NCBI GenBank assembly: GCA_007115705.1
Contig: QXEO01000156.1
Coordinates: forward strand, 248,001 to 312,000
Length of the DNA stretch: 64,000 nt
Direction of reading: 5' to 3'
From: Dactylis glomerata
Lineage: Eukaryota; Streptophyta; Magnoliopsida; Poales; Poaceae
The position numbers and the translations under genes were made by a program. This document shows, piece by piece, positions 44,980 to 55,566 of the stretch; within the stretch, counting starts at the first letter, position 1; every line of letters starts with the position of its first letter. The notes beneath the pieces were generated by a model. It saw only the letters and a program-made list of their open reading frames with translations. It did not search any database and was not told the DNA's origin.

Positions 44980-45333
44980 TACTTACCAGAACGTGGGGAA
45001 GTGCCGATTGTTAATCTTGGTGAGTTGCCATGAGATCCGAGTTAAAGTCCCTGGATGGAAATCAAGTGTGGAACTTGGTTGATCTGCCAAAAAACATGAG
45101 TGCTGCCGAATGCAAATGGGTCTTGAGAAGAAAACTGGCATGGATGGAAATATTATTGTCTATAAAACACGTCTTGTCGCAAAGGGGTTCATGTTCAAAA
45201 AGTTGACTACCAGTAGCGATGCTCAAGTCGGCTAGGATCATGTTAGCACTAGCGGCCTATATTTCGATTGGGAAATATTGTAGATGGATGTTAAGACGAG
45301 TTTCTTAATGGAAATTTACAGAGGCATGTATAT
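44980..45333 (+). pseudogene. Copia reverse transcriptase remnant, part 1 (third Copia)
   Basis: Plus-strand reading in shifting frames gives WNLVDLPKNM, CKWVLRRKTGMDGN, VYKTRLVAKGF, MLALAAY-like and WMDVKT.FLNGNL, the standard Copia RT start. Interrupted at 45333 by the small LTR element; the RT continues after 47466. Confidence 0.8.
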
Positions 45334-45492
45334 TGTAGAAGGATAGGGGGAGAGATTGACGGAATATGATAGATGTATTATTGAGCCTCGGGGGCGAGTA
45401 TATATAGGCGTCCAGGGAGTAGATTTGAAGTAGGAGTCAAGAAACCTCTCTACGTAACCTATCCTATATGTAACCTAATAATATCTCTAACA
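45334..45492 (-). repeat. 3' LTR of the small LTR element
   Basis: 159 bp. Shares ATTATTGAGCCTCGGGGGCG and AGTATATATAGGC with the right LTR, with scattered differences. Confidence 0.92.
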
Positions 45493-45587
45493 CCCCACCC
45501 CTCCCCCCCCACGCGCAGTCGGAGCGGGAGCGTCGTGGACGAAGTTGCATCGCGGATGCTTGGACTATAGAGGAAGCCGAGGAGTGC

Positions 45588-47079
45588 TCATGCGAGGTGA
45601 TAGCCCTTGTGCCGATGTCGAGGAAGCCGAGAGCGGTGGGTGCTACAACCTTGGTTGAGGTAGCCGTGCAAGGGTTTGCCATGGTCGATGTCGTGGTCGG
45701 GGTTGCCGGTGTCGATGTAGCCGCACTTGAAGCCGCAGGCGCGTAGTGCACCGTAGAAGGACAGCGACGCGTCGAGGCAGTCGTTGAGGAGAGCGATGCC
45801 GAAGTTGATGCAGTCTGAGCCATCGAGGACGAGGTGCGGCCATGGCTTTGCCAAAACCAAGCGCACGTCGGGGACGAAGGCATATTCTGGTTGTGCCAAA
45901 ACAGAGTACGTGAAGACGAACACGGGAACAAGGTGTTGCGACCGAGCGTGCCAGACTCGGGAACGCGTCGGGGACAAAGGCAAGCACCGGTGTTGCCAGT
46001 ACCGGGCGTGCGAAGAACGGGACCAGTAGAAACAACTTCACGCCATGTTGGAGAGGAGACTAGCAGAGAAGGCCTCCACGACGGTTGCGAGGCGCAGAGC
46101 GGTGAAGAGAGAGGGTGCCAATGCAGTCCGCGGTTGTCGGAGTGGAGGAGCAGGTGTAGTCGAGAACGAGGCGATGATGCTGGCGATGAAGTTGTGCTGG
46201 ACGTAGACGTAGAAGGCGGCAAACCAGCGACGACCAAGAGTGGTCATGCTAGATGCCTAGACAGGCGGAGGGGTAGTCGACAGGACCTGCGATAGCCAGG
46301 AGGTGCCATGCAAGTTACCTGTGGAGATGCAGCGGTGGTGCTCGAAGTAGGCGAGGAAGAACCCGACGGCGCGACGAAGACCATGCGTGGACGGCGATAT
46401 CCCGCGTCGAGGGAGGTGGCGCGATGGAAGCCAGCGACGTCCTTGCGAGGTCACAGCGATGATCGCCTGCACCAACAGCTGCAGGGCGCGAGTCGGTGCA
46501 GCGGCATGAGAACCACCAGCGATGTACATGCCGGAGAAGGCACGTTGGTAGCCGCCGCCGGGGACCAAAGGCGGCGATGCTCCGGCCCAAAGGGGCGACG
46601 CAGCGGCAGCCCGATGCTTGAACGGTGGAAGACGTGTGCTCGGGGACGTACTTGGCGGTGATGAGCGCCAGATCGATTGATCAGACCGACGGCGGCGCTA
46701 TACGCGCCAAGTCCTGGACGACGGCACACAGATTGGAACCCGTGGCGTCCTTGTCGGTGAAGTCCCTGGTGATGACGGCGAAGACGGACCGGCGATGGAG
46801 ACCGCGCAGGTGTGGAGCCGGCAGTGACACGAGGCATCCCTCGGACGGCGCGTCCGGCGTTGCCGCGCGGTTGGTGAAGGCGAGCCGGCTGGTGCGGAGT
46901 CGGTGCTGGCGAGACGACCGCGGCAGCCTACGAAGGCAGGCGCAGCAGCCGGCCGAGAGACCGCGACAACCGGCAAGAGCTGGCCGAAGCGGCGACGGCG
47001 CCAGCGCGTCGGCCACGATAGCCGGCATATAGGTAGCCACCGGTGCAAGGTCGACGCCGAGGTTGGAGTAGAGGCGCAT
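45588..47079 (-). other. Unidentified coding-like interior of the small LTR element
   Basis: Minus-strand frames: 46681-47079 (132 codons, begins with a real ATG, MRLYSNLGVDLAPVATYMPA...), 46257-46568, and 45588-45983, which has a non-repetitive composition (LVLAKPWPHLVLDGSDCINF, then a Cys-containing tail). They change frame and are broken by stops, but composition is protein-like and does not match gag-pol. Possibly a captured host gene. I do not recognise it. Confidence 0.35.
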
Positions 47080-47305
47080 GGTAATGGCGGCGGTGGACGA
47101 CTCAATCCGATCTGAGATCGGTAAACCAAAAAGAAAACGTCGGTCAAGCGACCGACGAGAAAAAGCCTGTAGGGCAGCCGATCTAGGTCGGCGGATGAGT
47201 TGCGCAGCCCCCGACGGAGATCATGGAGATCGACCTCCCCGGAGGCTGCACGGCGCGGAAGCGGGCGCGGCGGCTAGGTCAAGGTTCGGCGCCGCTCTGA
47301 TACCA

Positions 47306-47466
47306 TGTAAAACGATAGAGAAGAGGAGATTGGCGAAATATGATAGTTGTATTATTGAGCCTCGGGGGCGAGTATATATAGGCTTACAGGGAGTAGACTT
47401 GGAGTAGGAGTCAAAAAACCTCTCAACCTAACCTATCATATACGTAACCTAATAATATCTCTAACA
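47306..47466 (-). repeat. 5' LTR of the small LTR element
   Basis: 161 bp, TGTA...AACA, primer binding site directly inside it (47291-47305). Confidence 0.92.
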
Positions 47467-47471
47467 TATAT

Positions 47472-47810
47472 TATACAGCCTAATGGTGTTCATCCGGCTA
47501 GCCCTAACAAAGTTAGTTTTTTTTTAAATCCATGTACTGAGTTGAGGCAAACGAGTAGGACTTGGAACAATTCGCTTTGATGATGTCGTCAAGTATTTCA
47601 GCTTCACAAAGAGCGAACAAAATACTTTTCTATATACAAGAAGTTTAGGGGGATCTTAGTTACATTCATAATATTGTATGTTAGTGACATATTGCCATTT
47701 GGAAGTAATGTTCAAATGTTGAAAGAAACAAAGGAGTTATTGGGATGACTGGACATATAGACCGGGAATCAGGACCTATAGACATAGATAAAGGCGCCTA
47801 ATATGTTTGA
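47472..47810 (+). pseudogene. Copia reverse transcriptase remnant, part 2
   Basis: Continues the RT after the nested element: a QPNGVHP-like start, then RFDDVVKYFSFTKSEQNTFL and a degenerate CMLVTY (family: LYVDD). Frameshifted and truncated. Confidence 0.65.
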
Positions 47811-50459
47811 GTTAGAGCATGGTATTTTTTTTGTTGGCCGCCGTCCTAAGTGTCATTTGAATTAAATTTTGGTTGTAAGGTAGTCATTCTATTGGCTAAA
47901 AGAATGTAACTAATAACCAATAGATAATGACGGCGATCGACTAATAGATGGCACATGGAAAATTTTCAATATGTATGCTAATGACAATTGTAAATTTATA
48001 TATCTTTGCTTGCTTGTAAATTGCATATCTTTGCTCGCTTTAGATTGCATATTTTTGCTCAGTCGTAATTTGTATACGTTGGCTTGGGTTCAATATCCAG
48101 CAATCTACAATTTTTGCAAGGTTAACTTTTTTTATTATCTATACCAGCAAGCTTCTTTTCCTTAACTTCTTGCCTCTTGGACATGCAAATATATTCTACC
48201 ATGTGTAGTAATTGTTTTATTTGTTATATTATAAACTTAAGTCCATTACTTCGAACACGGACATATAGAGAAAAAGATCAATTCGCCCATTCGAACACAA
48301 ATATGAAAAGCAATACTCGTTAGGAGTAAGAATAAGATTATTTCCCTCATCTAAGTGTCTGATATCTTTAATTAACCACCTCCATAATCTGCATGCATTA
48401 CTTATTGCCTCCTTTTATAAACAATTTACTATTCCCCTATTATATTGTATGCATGAGTAATGTTGTATACATGCTTACCATATTTGATGTCAATACTTTA
48501 CGTAGAATGTTGTTATATATCCAAATTATACATGACTGGATAAATGCATACCATACAGTATTTTAAATAGTTTTAACAGACAGAAAGCATACTTTTCTTG
48601 GATGATTAGTGTGCTGCATTTTAACATACACCTTATTGCTTCTTAAAAACTACCGAATGAGGAATAGATGGTTGAAAGAAGTAGCCAAAATATGAAAATG
48701 ATATGCCAATTCTCAGATTGACATTGCTACCTGCCTACCTTCATCCCAAATGGTTTATTTCAGATCGGGCGACTGAGGATCGACATAAACACAACCATCC
48801 CATTTAAACAAAAGCAGGGGCCCACTACTCGGTCAGAACATTTCACCGTTTCACACATAACTAATTAAGGCTATACATCTATATATGTATAGCCTAAATG
48901 CAGACAAATTTTGGCCCAAATTAAGTATAATCCAGAACACAAAGAATTTTTTTATCATGCATTACCTGAATCTCATTTTTATTTACCCCTATTGATCCGT
49001 TGCACATATTCATGTTGATTAAAGTACGCAATTTAATTAACTGAATGACATATGAATGATATGCGTCCAACTTGATGTGCAGCTATATAGCTATAAACCA
49101 TGATTGAAGACATGAATTTCGTCAATGAGAATAAGATCAAATATATATAGTGTGACTCCACAATGCAACCTTTCCTACAGATATAATTTACTTCAGATTG
49201 TACCTGCTAACAAGAGGATACGCTTGATTCCTAGCTTTCTGTGATCACATGTGTGGGCATATCCAAGACATAGCTTATATGCATCCATGCACCTAGAGTA
49301 CATACAACATGTCGTGCTGTTCAAACTTACTGAATAGAATACATGAAAGACTGATGTATTAATTCTGTAATGTAAAATATGAAATCTATCTATCCAAAGA
49401 ATCCTCGAGTGACACACGAAAATCATACATTTTGCTTGCCATCACGGTGGCATTTCAAAAGCACTTAATTGTTCAAATTTGTGGGAATAAAAATTTGTTA
49501 TTTTAAGCATCTTTAGTGAAGCCATCGTAACAAAATTAATGTACTGGATTTAGCATATAGACTCCACAGCGCTGTGGCAATAGCCTCAGATTGGTAGTAC
49601 TGTGCCAGTGCAACCTAGTGACAATGAACATTGATGTGACGGGGGCATGGGTTTGAGTTTCCACTCACTTACTATAAGTCAAACATTCCCCTAGTTTTCT
49701 TATAATATGCTACCCTTGGTTGACTGATACCTGCAAAGCCCATGCATTTCATCTGCCGATTTAAAGTTGATGTCACTCGTTAGGAGTACAGATCCAATAT
49801 TCTTAGACGTTATCATATACTGATGGGAGTTGTGATTGAGCCCTCATGTAGGTACACCCACCACTTTGGACATAACTTTGGCATTATAGTTTTGACAAAA
49901 AATCATGAGTCTACTACAACATTATAGTTGATGGCACACAATTTAAAGAAGAATTTGATAGAAAAATGTTGATAGTTTGTGGCCCAGACAGAAAGGCAAG
50001 TGGTAGCAAATGTATATGAATGTAAAAATTCGTAGAGCCTTTTTCTGTTTCTCCCAAACGGCACAACAGATATATATCAGCATGAAACTTTGTAGGTCAA
50101 CATAAATTTAGGACCTCAATGTAGGTTCACCCTAGTTTACAAAAATTTCTTTTGGCGAGTAATAATACATGCATTGGTGATCAGCATCATTGCGAAAGTT
50201 TCAAACATTATGTAAGCTTCAAACAGGGAACTATGAACATATTCCATTACAATTGAGACTGTGTGATGGGCAATTTCTCTTGTTAGGCACTACAGATGCT
50301 TTTGTGGAAAAAAGGCACCAGAGATGCAGCTAAGTTGTCGCATTAACATGCTTGCAGACAGAACACACAGTTAGAAATAATCAGGGTCACACGAACGCTA
50401 TGCATGGAACTTAAAGTTATATACAAAAGTTACTAACCAGTGCCGCTTCAAATGTATGC
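47811..50459. other. AT-rich intergenic DNA, no gene seen
   Basis: No ORF with domain similarity on either strand, no tRNA. Probably old repeat debris. Contains the hairpin at 48868-48895. Confidence 0.35.
48868..48895. repeat. Perfect short hairpin
   Basis: AGGCTATACAT, six-base spacer, then ATGTATAGCCT: 11-bp arms without mismatch. Confidence 0.8.
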
Positions 50460-50471
50460 ATGCAAGAATCA

Positions 50472-50572
50472 TGCACCAATGTCAATTTGATGATAACAGG
50501 AGACTACAACCTGGACAATAACCTGCAGAGAATCGGATTTTGCACCAATGTCAATTTGATGATAACAGGAGA
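50472..50572. repeat. Direct repeat of 32 bp, period 69
   Basis: TGCACCAATGTCAATTTGAT plus GATAACAGGAGA is present at 50472-50503 and, identical, at 50541-50572. Confidence 0.9.
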
Positions 50573-51399
50573 GTACTTCAAAAATTTCAAGGACCATATG
50601 CATTTACTAACTGCAAATGTCTATTTAGTGCAGAAAGATAACTACAATTCCCACGGAGCATGTTTCAACAATATCATACTAACTAGAAATGCCAGTTTCT
50701 AACTACATGAACATAAAACATGAAATATTGAAAAGAGAGTTAGGTCAAAGTTAGAACTTTACCATACAAAAGTTGGCTCTTATTTTTGAAAAAACAAATC
50801 AACAATTGCAACCTAGATACGAGATCTACCAGAAATGAAAAACCAGGGATTGGTTAACTTGTATGTGCTTATAATAACTTATATCAACAAAAAATGAAAA
50901 AATAGCGTGACAAATTTCATTATCTACAATATCTCCAAGATGGAATTAATCATTTAGGACGAAGATCCACAGAATTAACTGAATCTGCAAGCAGACTAGT
51001 CACTAGAGAAATCCCACTTGCCTGCAATATTACCAAAAGTCTCATAAATCCCAAATTTTATGCTCTTCAATTTTTCAAAGAAAATTCATCTGCAAGGCAC
51101 ATACAGTATGATCGATCAACTGGGAACAGTTTCTGTTGTAGTTTCTTTCTCGGCATAGTAGCCCGGTCGATGCTGGAGTCAAAGGTGCAAGTGGGGCGAG
51201 GGATTGTGACGACGGCATGTACCAGCGCCATGAATGGAACAGTGACCCAACAGTATATCCTACATTTGTGGAGCCACAGCTGGGGGACAAGGGATCGTTG
51301 CACCATAACTCATACTTTGAATACCCAGCTAGCTAGCGAGCCTTAATTCTGAAGAACAGAAAGGACAGGAGACAGCAGAAGATAACTGACCGGATGATA

Positions 51400-51850
51400 A
51401 TGGAAATTGGCAGCAGATCTGCGTGGATGCTATACATGCATCCACCACATCAAATTAAACCTCATGCTAGCTCCTGTCTCCATCCCAGTTGCATGTGAAC
51501 TCTGGTGCTTCGTGGAACTGTACCCTGGAAGAGGAAAATGGATGTAAGAAGAGGAAGAAGAAGAACAGGGGCAATAAGTGAACAGATCTGGTCAGAAGTT
51601 TACCATGGAGTGGAGTACTAGTCCAGGAGGTGTAGATTCCTGCATGCGAGGTGTCGCTCCTGCGTGCGTTCCGAGATGCGTCGCAATGAATATTCATTTC
51701 CTTCCCAAGAAAGTGCAGCAGAAAAGGCGGAATAGGGCAGAGCCTCTCCTCGGGAAAGATGAACGGCGGGCGATGTGCGAGGCAAGAGAGGGAAAACCGC
51801 CAGCTAGTACGGCGCTGCCTACAAGGTCTAGTGTCTAGACCCCAAATTCC
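51400..51850 (-). other. Possible spliced minus-strand transcript, unidentified
   Basis: On the minus strand a donor-like ATG|GTAAAC (near 51603) and a strong polypyrimidine tract with acceptor CTTCCAG|GGTACAG (near 51525) flank a short putative intron next to a GC-rich island. The sequence has no recognisable protein; if transcribed it may be non-coding. Confidence 0.25.
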
Positions 51851-51899
51851 CCATTAACGTTAACTGAATCAAAAAGTGCGACCCAAAAATCACACCTAG

Positions 51900-52640
51900 T
51901 ACAGATGAGCGAGCGTGCGGGGCATGCGATGAGACCGGCCGAGGGGGGTCGGGCACGGCGGAGGGAGGAGGGCCGGCCGGGTGTTCGACGGAAATCCGAA
52001 GAAGGCAGCTGGGTGACAGACAGAGTAGTGAGCACGCAGCCGCGACGGCACCATCCGCCGGGTGCCGTCCCGCCCGGCCGTGTGCTCACTCTCTTCTGTC
52101 ACCGCGCACGCACTCGGCCGGCGCCTGTCCCGCTCGCCGCGCTTCGCCCCCAACGCCTCCCGCTGCATCACCTCTCCGACACCACCCAACAACGACCATG
52201 GCCAAAAGGAAACCGCGAGCTCACGCGAAAGAAGTGGGTGTTTGGTTTTTGGCAAGAAAATATGGTGGTGGAGTGTGTGTACCGGCCGTACTGATTTATA
52301 GGAAAGGGGTCGCGGTGGAGGTGGGCCAAGCCAGGCGCCAGGGGCGGCCAACCCGGACGGCGTCGCGCTCTCTCTAGGGCTCATTGCCCCGATCGATCTC
52401 GTGCTCCAGCTGCGCCGCCAGGTCGGTCGGCATCGCTGCCGGTGGCGACAGTGGCGTCTCCCTCTCTCTATCACACACACATACACGCACCCACTAACTA
52501 CAGCTAGGCTGGCCGCTGCGCTCGCAGTCGCCGGGTTTGGTCCAAGATCGGGGGATCAGTGGTGTGGGCGGTGGGGCTGCGGCGAGAGAGATAACGTATT
52601 AAAATGGGGAGCGCCAGTAGGGGCTTGACACGCAGCACAT
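51900..52640. other. GC-rich island without recognised gene
   Basis: Many CpG dinucleotides and long open frames on both strands (for example 51896-52486 minus) of low-complexity Arg/Pro/Ser composition. It could be the 5' end of a minus-strand transcription unit. CT-rich run near 52463-52500. Confidence 0.35.
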
Positions 52641-54242
52641 GTCCTTGGCAGTGAGCTTTTTGGGGGAGGTTGGCGCTTGAGAGAGACGGCAGGAGGTTTT
52701 AAGGTTGCAGCGATGAGCGATCCATATACAGTACGTACGTGGCCGGATGGTGGCCAGGTAAACCTCATGTGCTTCTGGTATTCGATGCAGACTTTGATGG
52801 ATGGAGCTAGCCGTATGTGCCTCTGTGGTGGGGTGCTTTCTTTTGCTGTGAAAAGATGGCACAGCTGTTTTCATTTTCAGTAAGAGGAGTAAAAAAAATA
52901 CAAGACCCGGATGGTTACAAATTCAAACCAGAAAGAAAATATTAAAGCTACAATAGAAGAAAAAGAGGAGAACAACGAAGGCTACATGAACAGCAAGAAG
53001 ACTAAGCATGGCTATCATGATCTTGTGGACTCAACCAAGACGACGTAGGTCTGGCCCTCAAAGAAAGAGAGTGCGTCAAAATGGAATGAGGTCGATCCAA
53101 GGGCGGATCGAGGGCTTCTAACACGACTTACACAAACTTGTTTGAGCAATAGGGACAAAAAGACCAACCTCGACGAGATATGACATGAGCCAACAACCGA
53201 GACGAACAACAACAAATGAGGCATTAGTGCTCCAAGACAAAGCCCCAAGGGGGAAGAGATGTTGGGGATGACGCGTCATTGTCCTATCCAAAATCTAGAA
53301 CTAAGACTTCTGCCCAGTGCACACTTGGGATGGATGATGCCTCTAGGGAGGAATACGGTGCCCAACAGTGTCGGTATCGTCATTGCGACAAAGGATGACA
53401 AAAGTCTTTCGCACAAAGTTGTGTCTCGCATTTCCTTGGGGAGGGGATGGGATAGGTGGAGAGGAGACACCCGACGCACACACACTACCAACAGCAGTGC
53501 TGAGGCCACCCACATGTGTCTGTGGGAACCGCTACATACATCCTCAGTGTTGACTAGTAACCAGGCTACAAATGATGATTGTACATCAACAACTTCAAAT
53601 CTGCATCATATCAGTGCGGGGCCTGCACCAGGGGTAGGAAGGTCGGCAACATCGACAAGGTATGGGGTGCGACAAAAAGGAAGGATGGATGGTGGAACTG
53701 GATGGGGAAGAAGGGATAAAGTTGTACATGGGGAAGAATCAAACAACATGCAGGTGAAGTAGAATGAGAGGCCTTACAGGCTGGCAGCTGTCACTGGCGG
53801 TGACGAGGTGGTATAGGAGAGGTGAGGAAGTAAAAGGAAACGAATGCACCAACTTGTCTTATAGATGGGAGCTTGTGTGCTGCAATAGGTTCCCCGCCGT
53901 CCTTGATACCACACAGGATTTGCCAGATGGGTTGTCCGGCAATGACAACAAGTTGGGGGAGGGATGTGGTGTCGATCTTGTGGTGAGACTAGGGTTCCAC
54001 CCATTTCGCTCCACAAGAGCGACATGGAATGGGTGTGTACGAGTGTATATGGCTCTGTGTTTCATTAGGGCACTTATTTGCAATTGGTTTCTATTCTATT
54101 GCTAGCTATATTAGTCCCTAAAACTATAGATCAAACCTGGTTTTTCGTAGTTGCATATGCAAATGTTTCTGTGAGATCGAGATAATATGTGCCACAGGCT
54201 ACATGCTTTTCTTCCTTTCTTTACTTCTTCCATCTATATGAT
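52641..54242. other. Unassigned, probably repeat-derived
   Basis: An A-rich boundary at about 52880-52900 (AGTAAAAAAAATACAAG) resembles a reversed poly-A tail. The following 1.2 kb shows incidental frames only. No domain recognised. Confidence 0.3.
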
Positions 54243-54353
54243 TGAAAGTGCATGGAGCCCCTTGTGTTGTTTTTGGTAATTAATGACAATCCATATGTCC
54301 ATATGCTAGTTTCAAGGTTAAAGAAGAATAAAGTGAAGAGGATTAACTAATGA
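54243..54353 (+). repeat. LTR-like fragment cut by a CACTA element
   Basis: Begins TGAAAGTGCATGGAGCCCCT, a start I associate with common cereal LTRs, and is interrupted after about 110 bp by the CACTA terminus at 54354. Confidence 0.4.
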
Positions 54354-54600
54354 CACTAGTGGAAAAATGTCTGTTAGTGGCACACCAATAAGATCTATGT
54401 GTGGCGCATATGCTATGCGCCACCGTTGCCACGCCATTAGTAAAAACATATCTGTGGTGCATTTCAATATGTGCCACGCATAGTTTGCCCTTCAGTGGCG
54501 CATATCCTATATGCGCCATTAACATACTATGTGTGGCGCATATGGCTATATGCGCCACTGATGCCATATGCGCCACTAGATATAAGAAATATACGCCACT
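54354..54600. repeat. CACTA subterminal repeat array
   Basis: Many direct and inverted copies of GTGGCGCATATG or its complement CATATGCGCCAC (for example at about 54400, 54495, 54535 and 54550), right after the CACTA terminus. Such arrays bind the element's own TNPA-like protein in the En/Spm family. Confidence 0.85.
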
Positions 54601-54882
54601 GACATTTTGTACAGGTCCAAAAAAACAGATATTTTCTGGTATTTATAGACAACAATACACAACAACATATATATAGGTATACAGTATAACTGCAGAATAC
54701 ACAGCAATACAAAACAATATATCATTATCAAATCATCATCATCACAAACAATTAGAACCATTATAGTGACAAAGTTCCCGAATATTAGAAGTGTTGGAGC
54801 ATACAACAAGTCCATGCATCTCACACATTACACATACTACACATTACAACAAGTTGATCATCATCTTTAGCCAAGTCCTAAA

Positions 54883-55135
54883 CTACCAAAGGACCGAGTA
54901 GACTACACCCGCAATGGTGAGCAAGACCGGGAGCACGATCATCAAGGTCTTCATCCAGTTCCTGTTTCTCCGCTCTACTAGGAGGTGGATCCTCCACCTA
55001 GCTTCCGCTAGCTCTCTCGTCGGGTACCCTTTGTAGTAGTTGACGCTGAACTTGTTCACTTGCTTCTGGCAATCCCCCCCACTCGTCGTAGACTTCTGGT
55101 ACCCACCCTTTGTACACCACGTAGCATCTCGGCAT
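54883..55135 (-). pseudogene. RNase H1 hybrid-binding (viroplasmin-like) domain protein with membrane anchor, frameshifted
   Basis: Two frames join one domain. From ATG at 55135: MPRCYVVYKGWVPEVYDEWG. The second frame continues DCQKQVNKFSVNYYKGYPTR and ELAEARW. This matches the RNase H1 N-terminal hybrid-binding domain (YVVYkGrxPGvY..W.dC..qV..fsgn.yKgy.t..EAe.ayW). The frame changes within a run of seven C at 55074-55080. The C-terminus is a membrane helix (LMIVLPVLLTIAGVVYSVLW) and the stop is at 54883-54885. The domain binds RNA/DNA hybrids in RNase H1; no catalytic RNase H domain follows here. Confidence 0.7.
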
Positions 55136-55566
55136 TTCTGTAGACAAAGCCATATATATAGTATTCGAGCTAAGAAAAGAGTTATATATGTCGATAAAGC
55201 CATATATCATATGCAACCGAAAGAATTAAAGGAGTCACATGCATGTCAACAAAAGGAAAGTATTCGAGCTAAGAAACGAGTTATATATAAGTATTCTGCA
55301 TACAAAAGTAAATAAGTCCAACAACGACGCTTTCGACTAAGGCAAGTTATAAGTTTACATCTCACACACAGACACACACCGGAATGAGTTGCAGACGGTA
55401 AAGTTTATGACTCAAGCACACACGATTGACATACACGCGAAAACGGCTAGGAAGAATCATGAAAACTTTGGTTGACATGGCTCCGGGAACGGTTTGTAGC
55501 AATCTTTCGTTGTCCATGTCCTAGTGTCATGCTATTTTCGGAGCCGGTCTTCGATCTCGCGCTTAG
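55136..55566. other. CACTA interior, untranslated or intronic
   Basis: No domain found. Contains poly-C run at 55593-55602 just inside the neighbouring exon. Repeated phrase GTATTCGAGCTAAGAAA at 55162 and 55260. Confidence 0.4.

Larger units (their letters stand above)
45334..47466 (-). mobile_element. Complete small LTR retrotransposon, minus strand, non-autonomous
   Basis: LTRs 45334-45492 and 47306-47466 (159 and 161 bp, TGTA...AACA), flanked by the target duplication TATAT (45329-45333 and 47467-47471). Next to the right LTR is GCCGCTCTGATACCA, the exact complement of the initiator-tRNA-Met primer site. Next to the left LTR is a C-rich stretch, the complement of a polypurine tract. The interior is about 1.8 kb, GC-rich, and lacks RT, integrase or protease motifs. 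It sits in an older Copia RT. Confidence 0.93.

Noticed and set aside
51896..52486. 196-codon minus-strand open frame
   Set aside because: Open because of GC richness; composition is Arg/Pro/Ser low complexity, with an overlapping plus-strand frame of similar length and no recognisable motif.
53259..53762. 167-codon plus-strand frame
   Set aside because: No domain; neighbouring frames on both strands are similar in length and the region looks repeat-derived.
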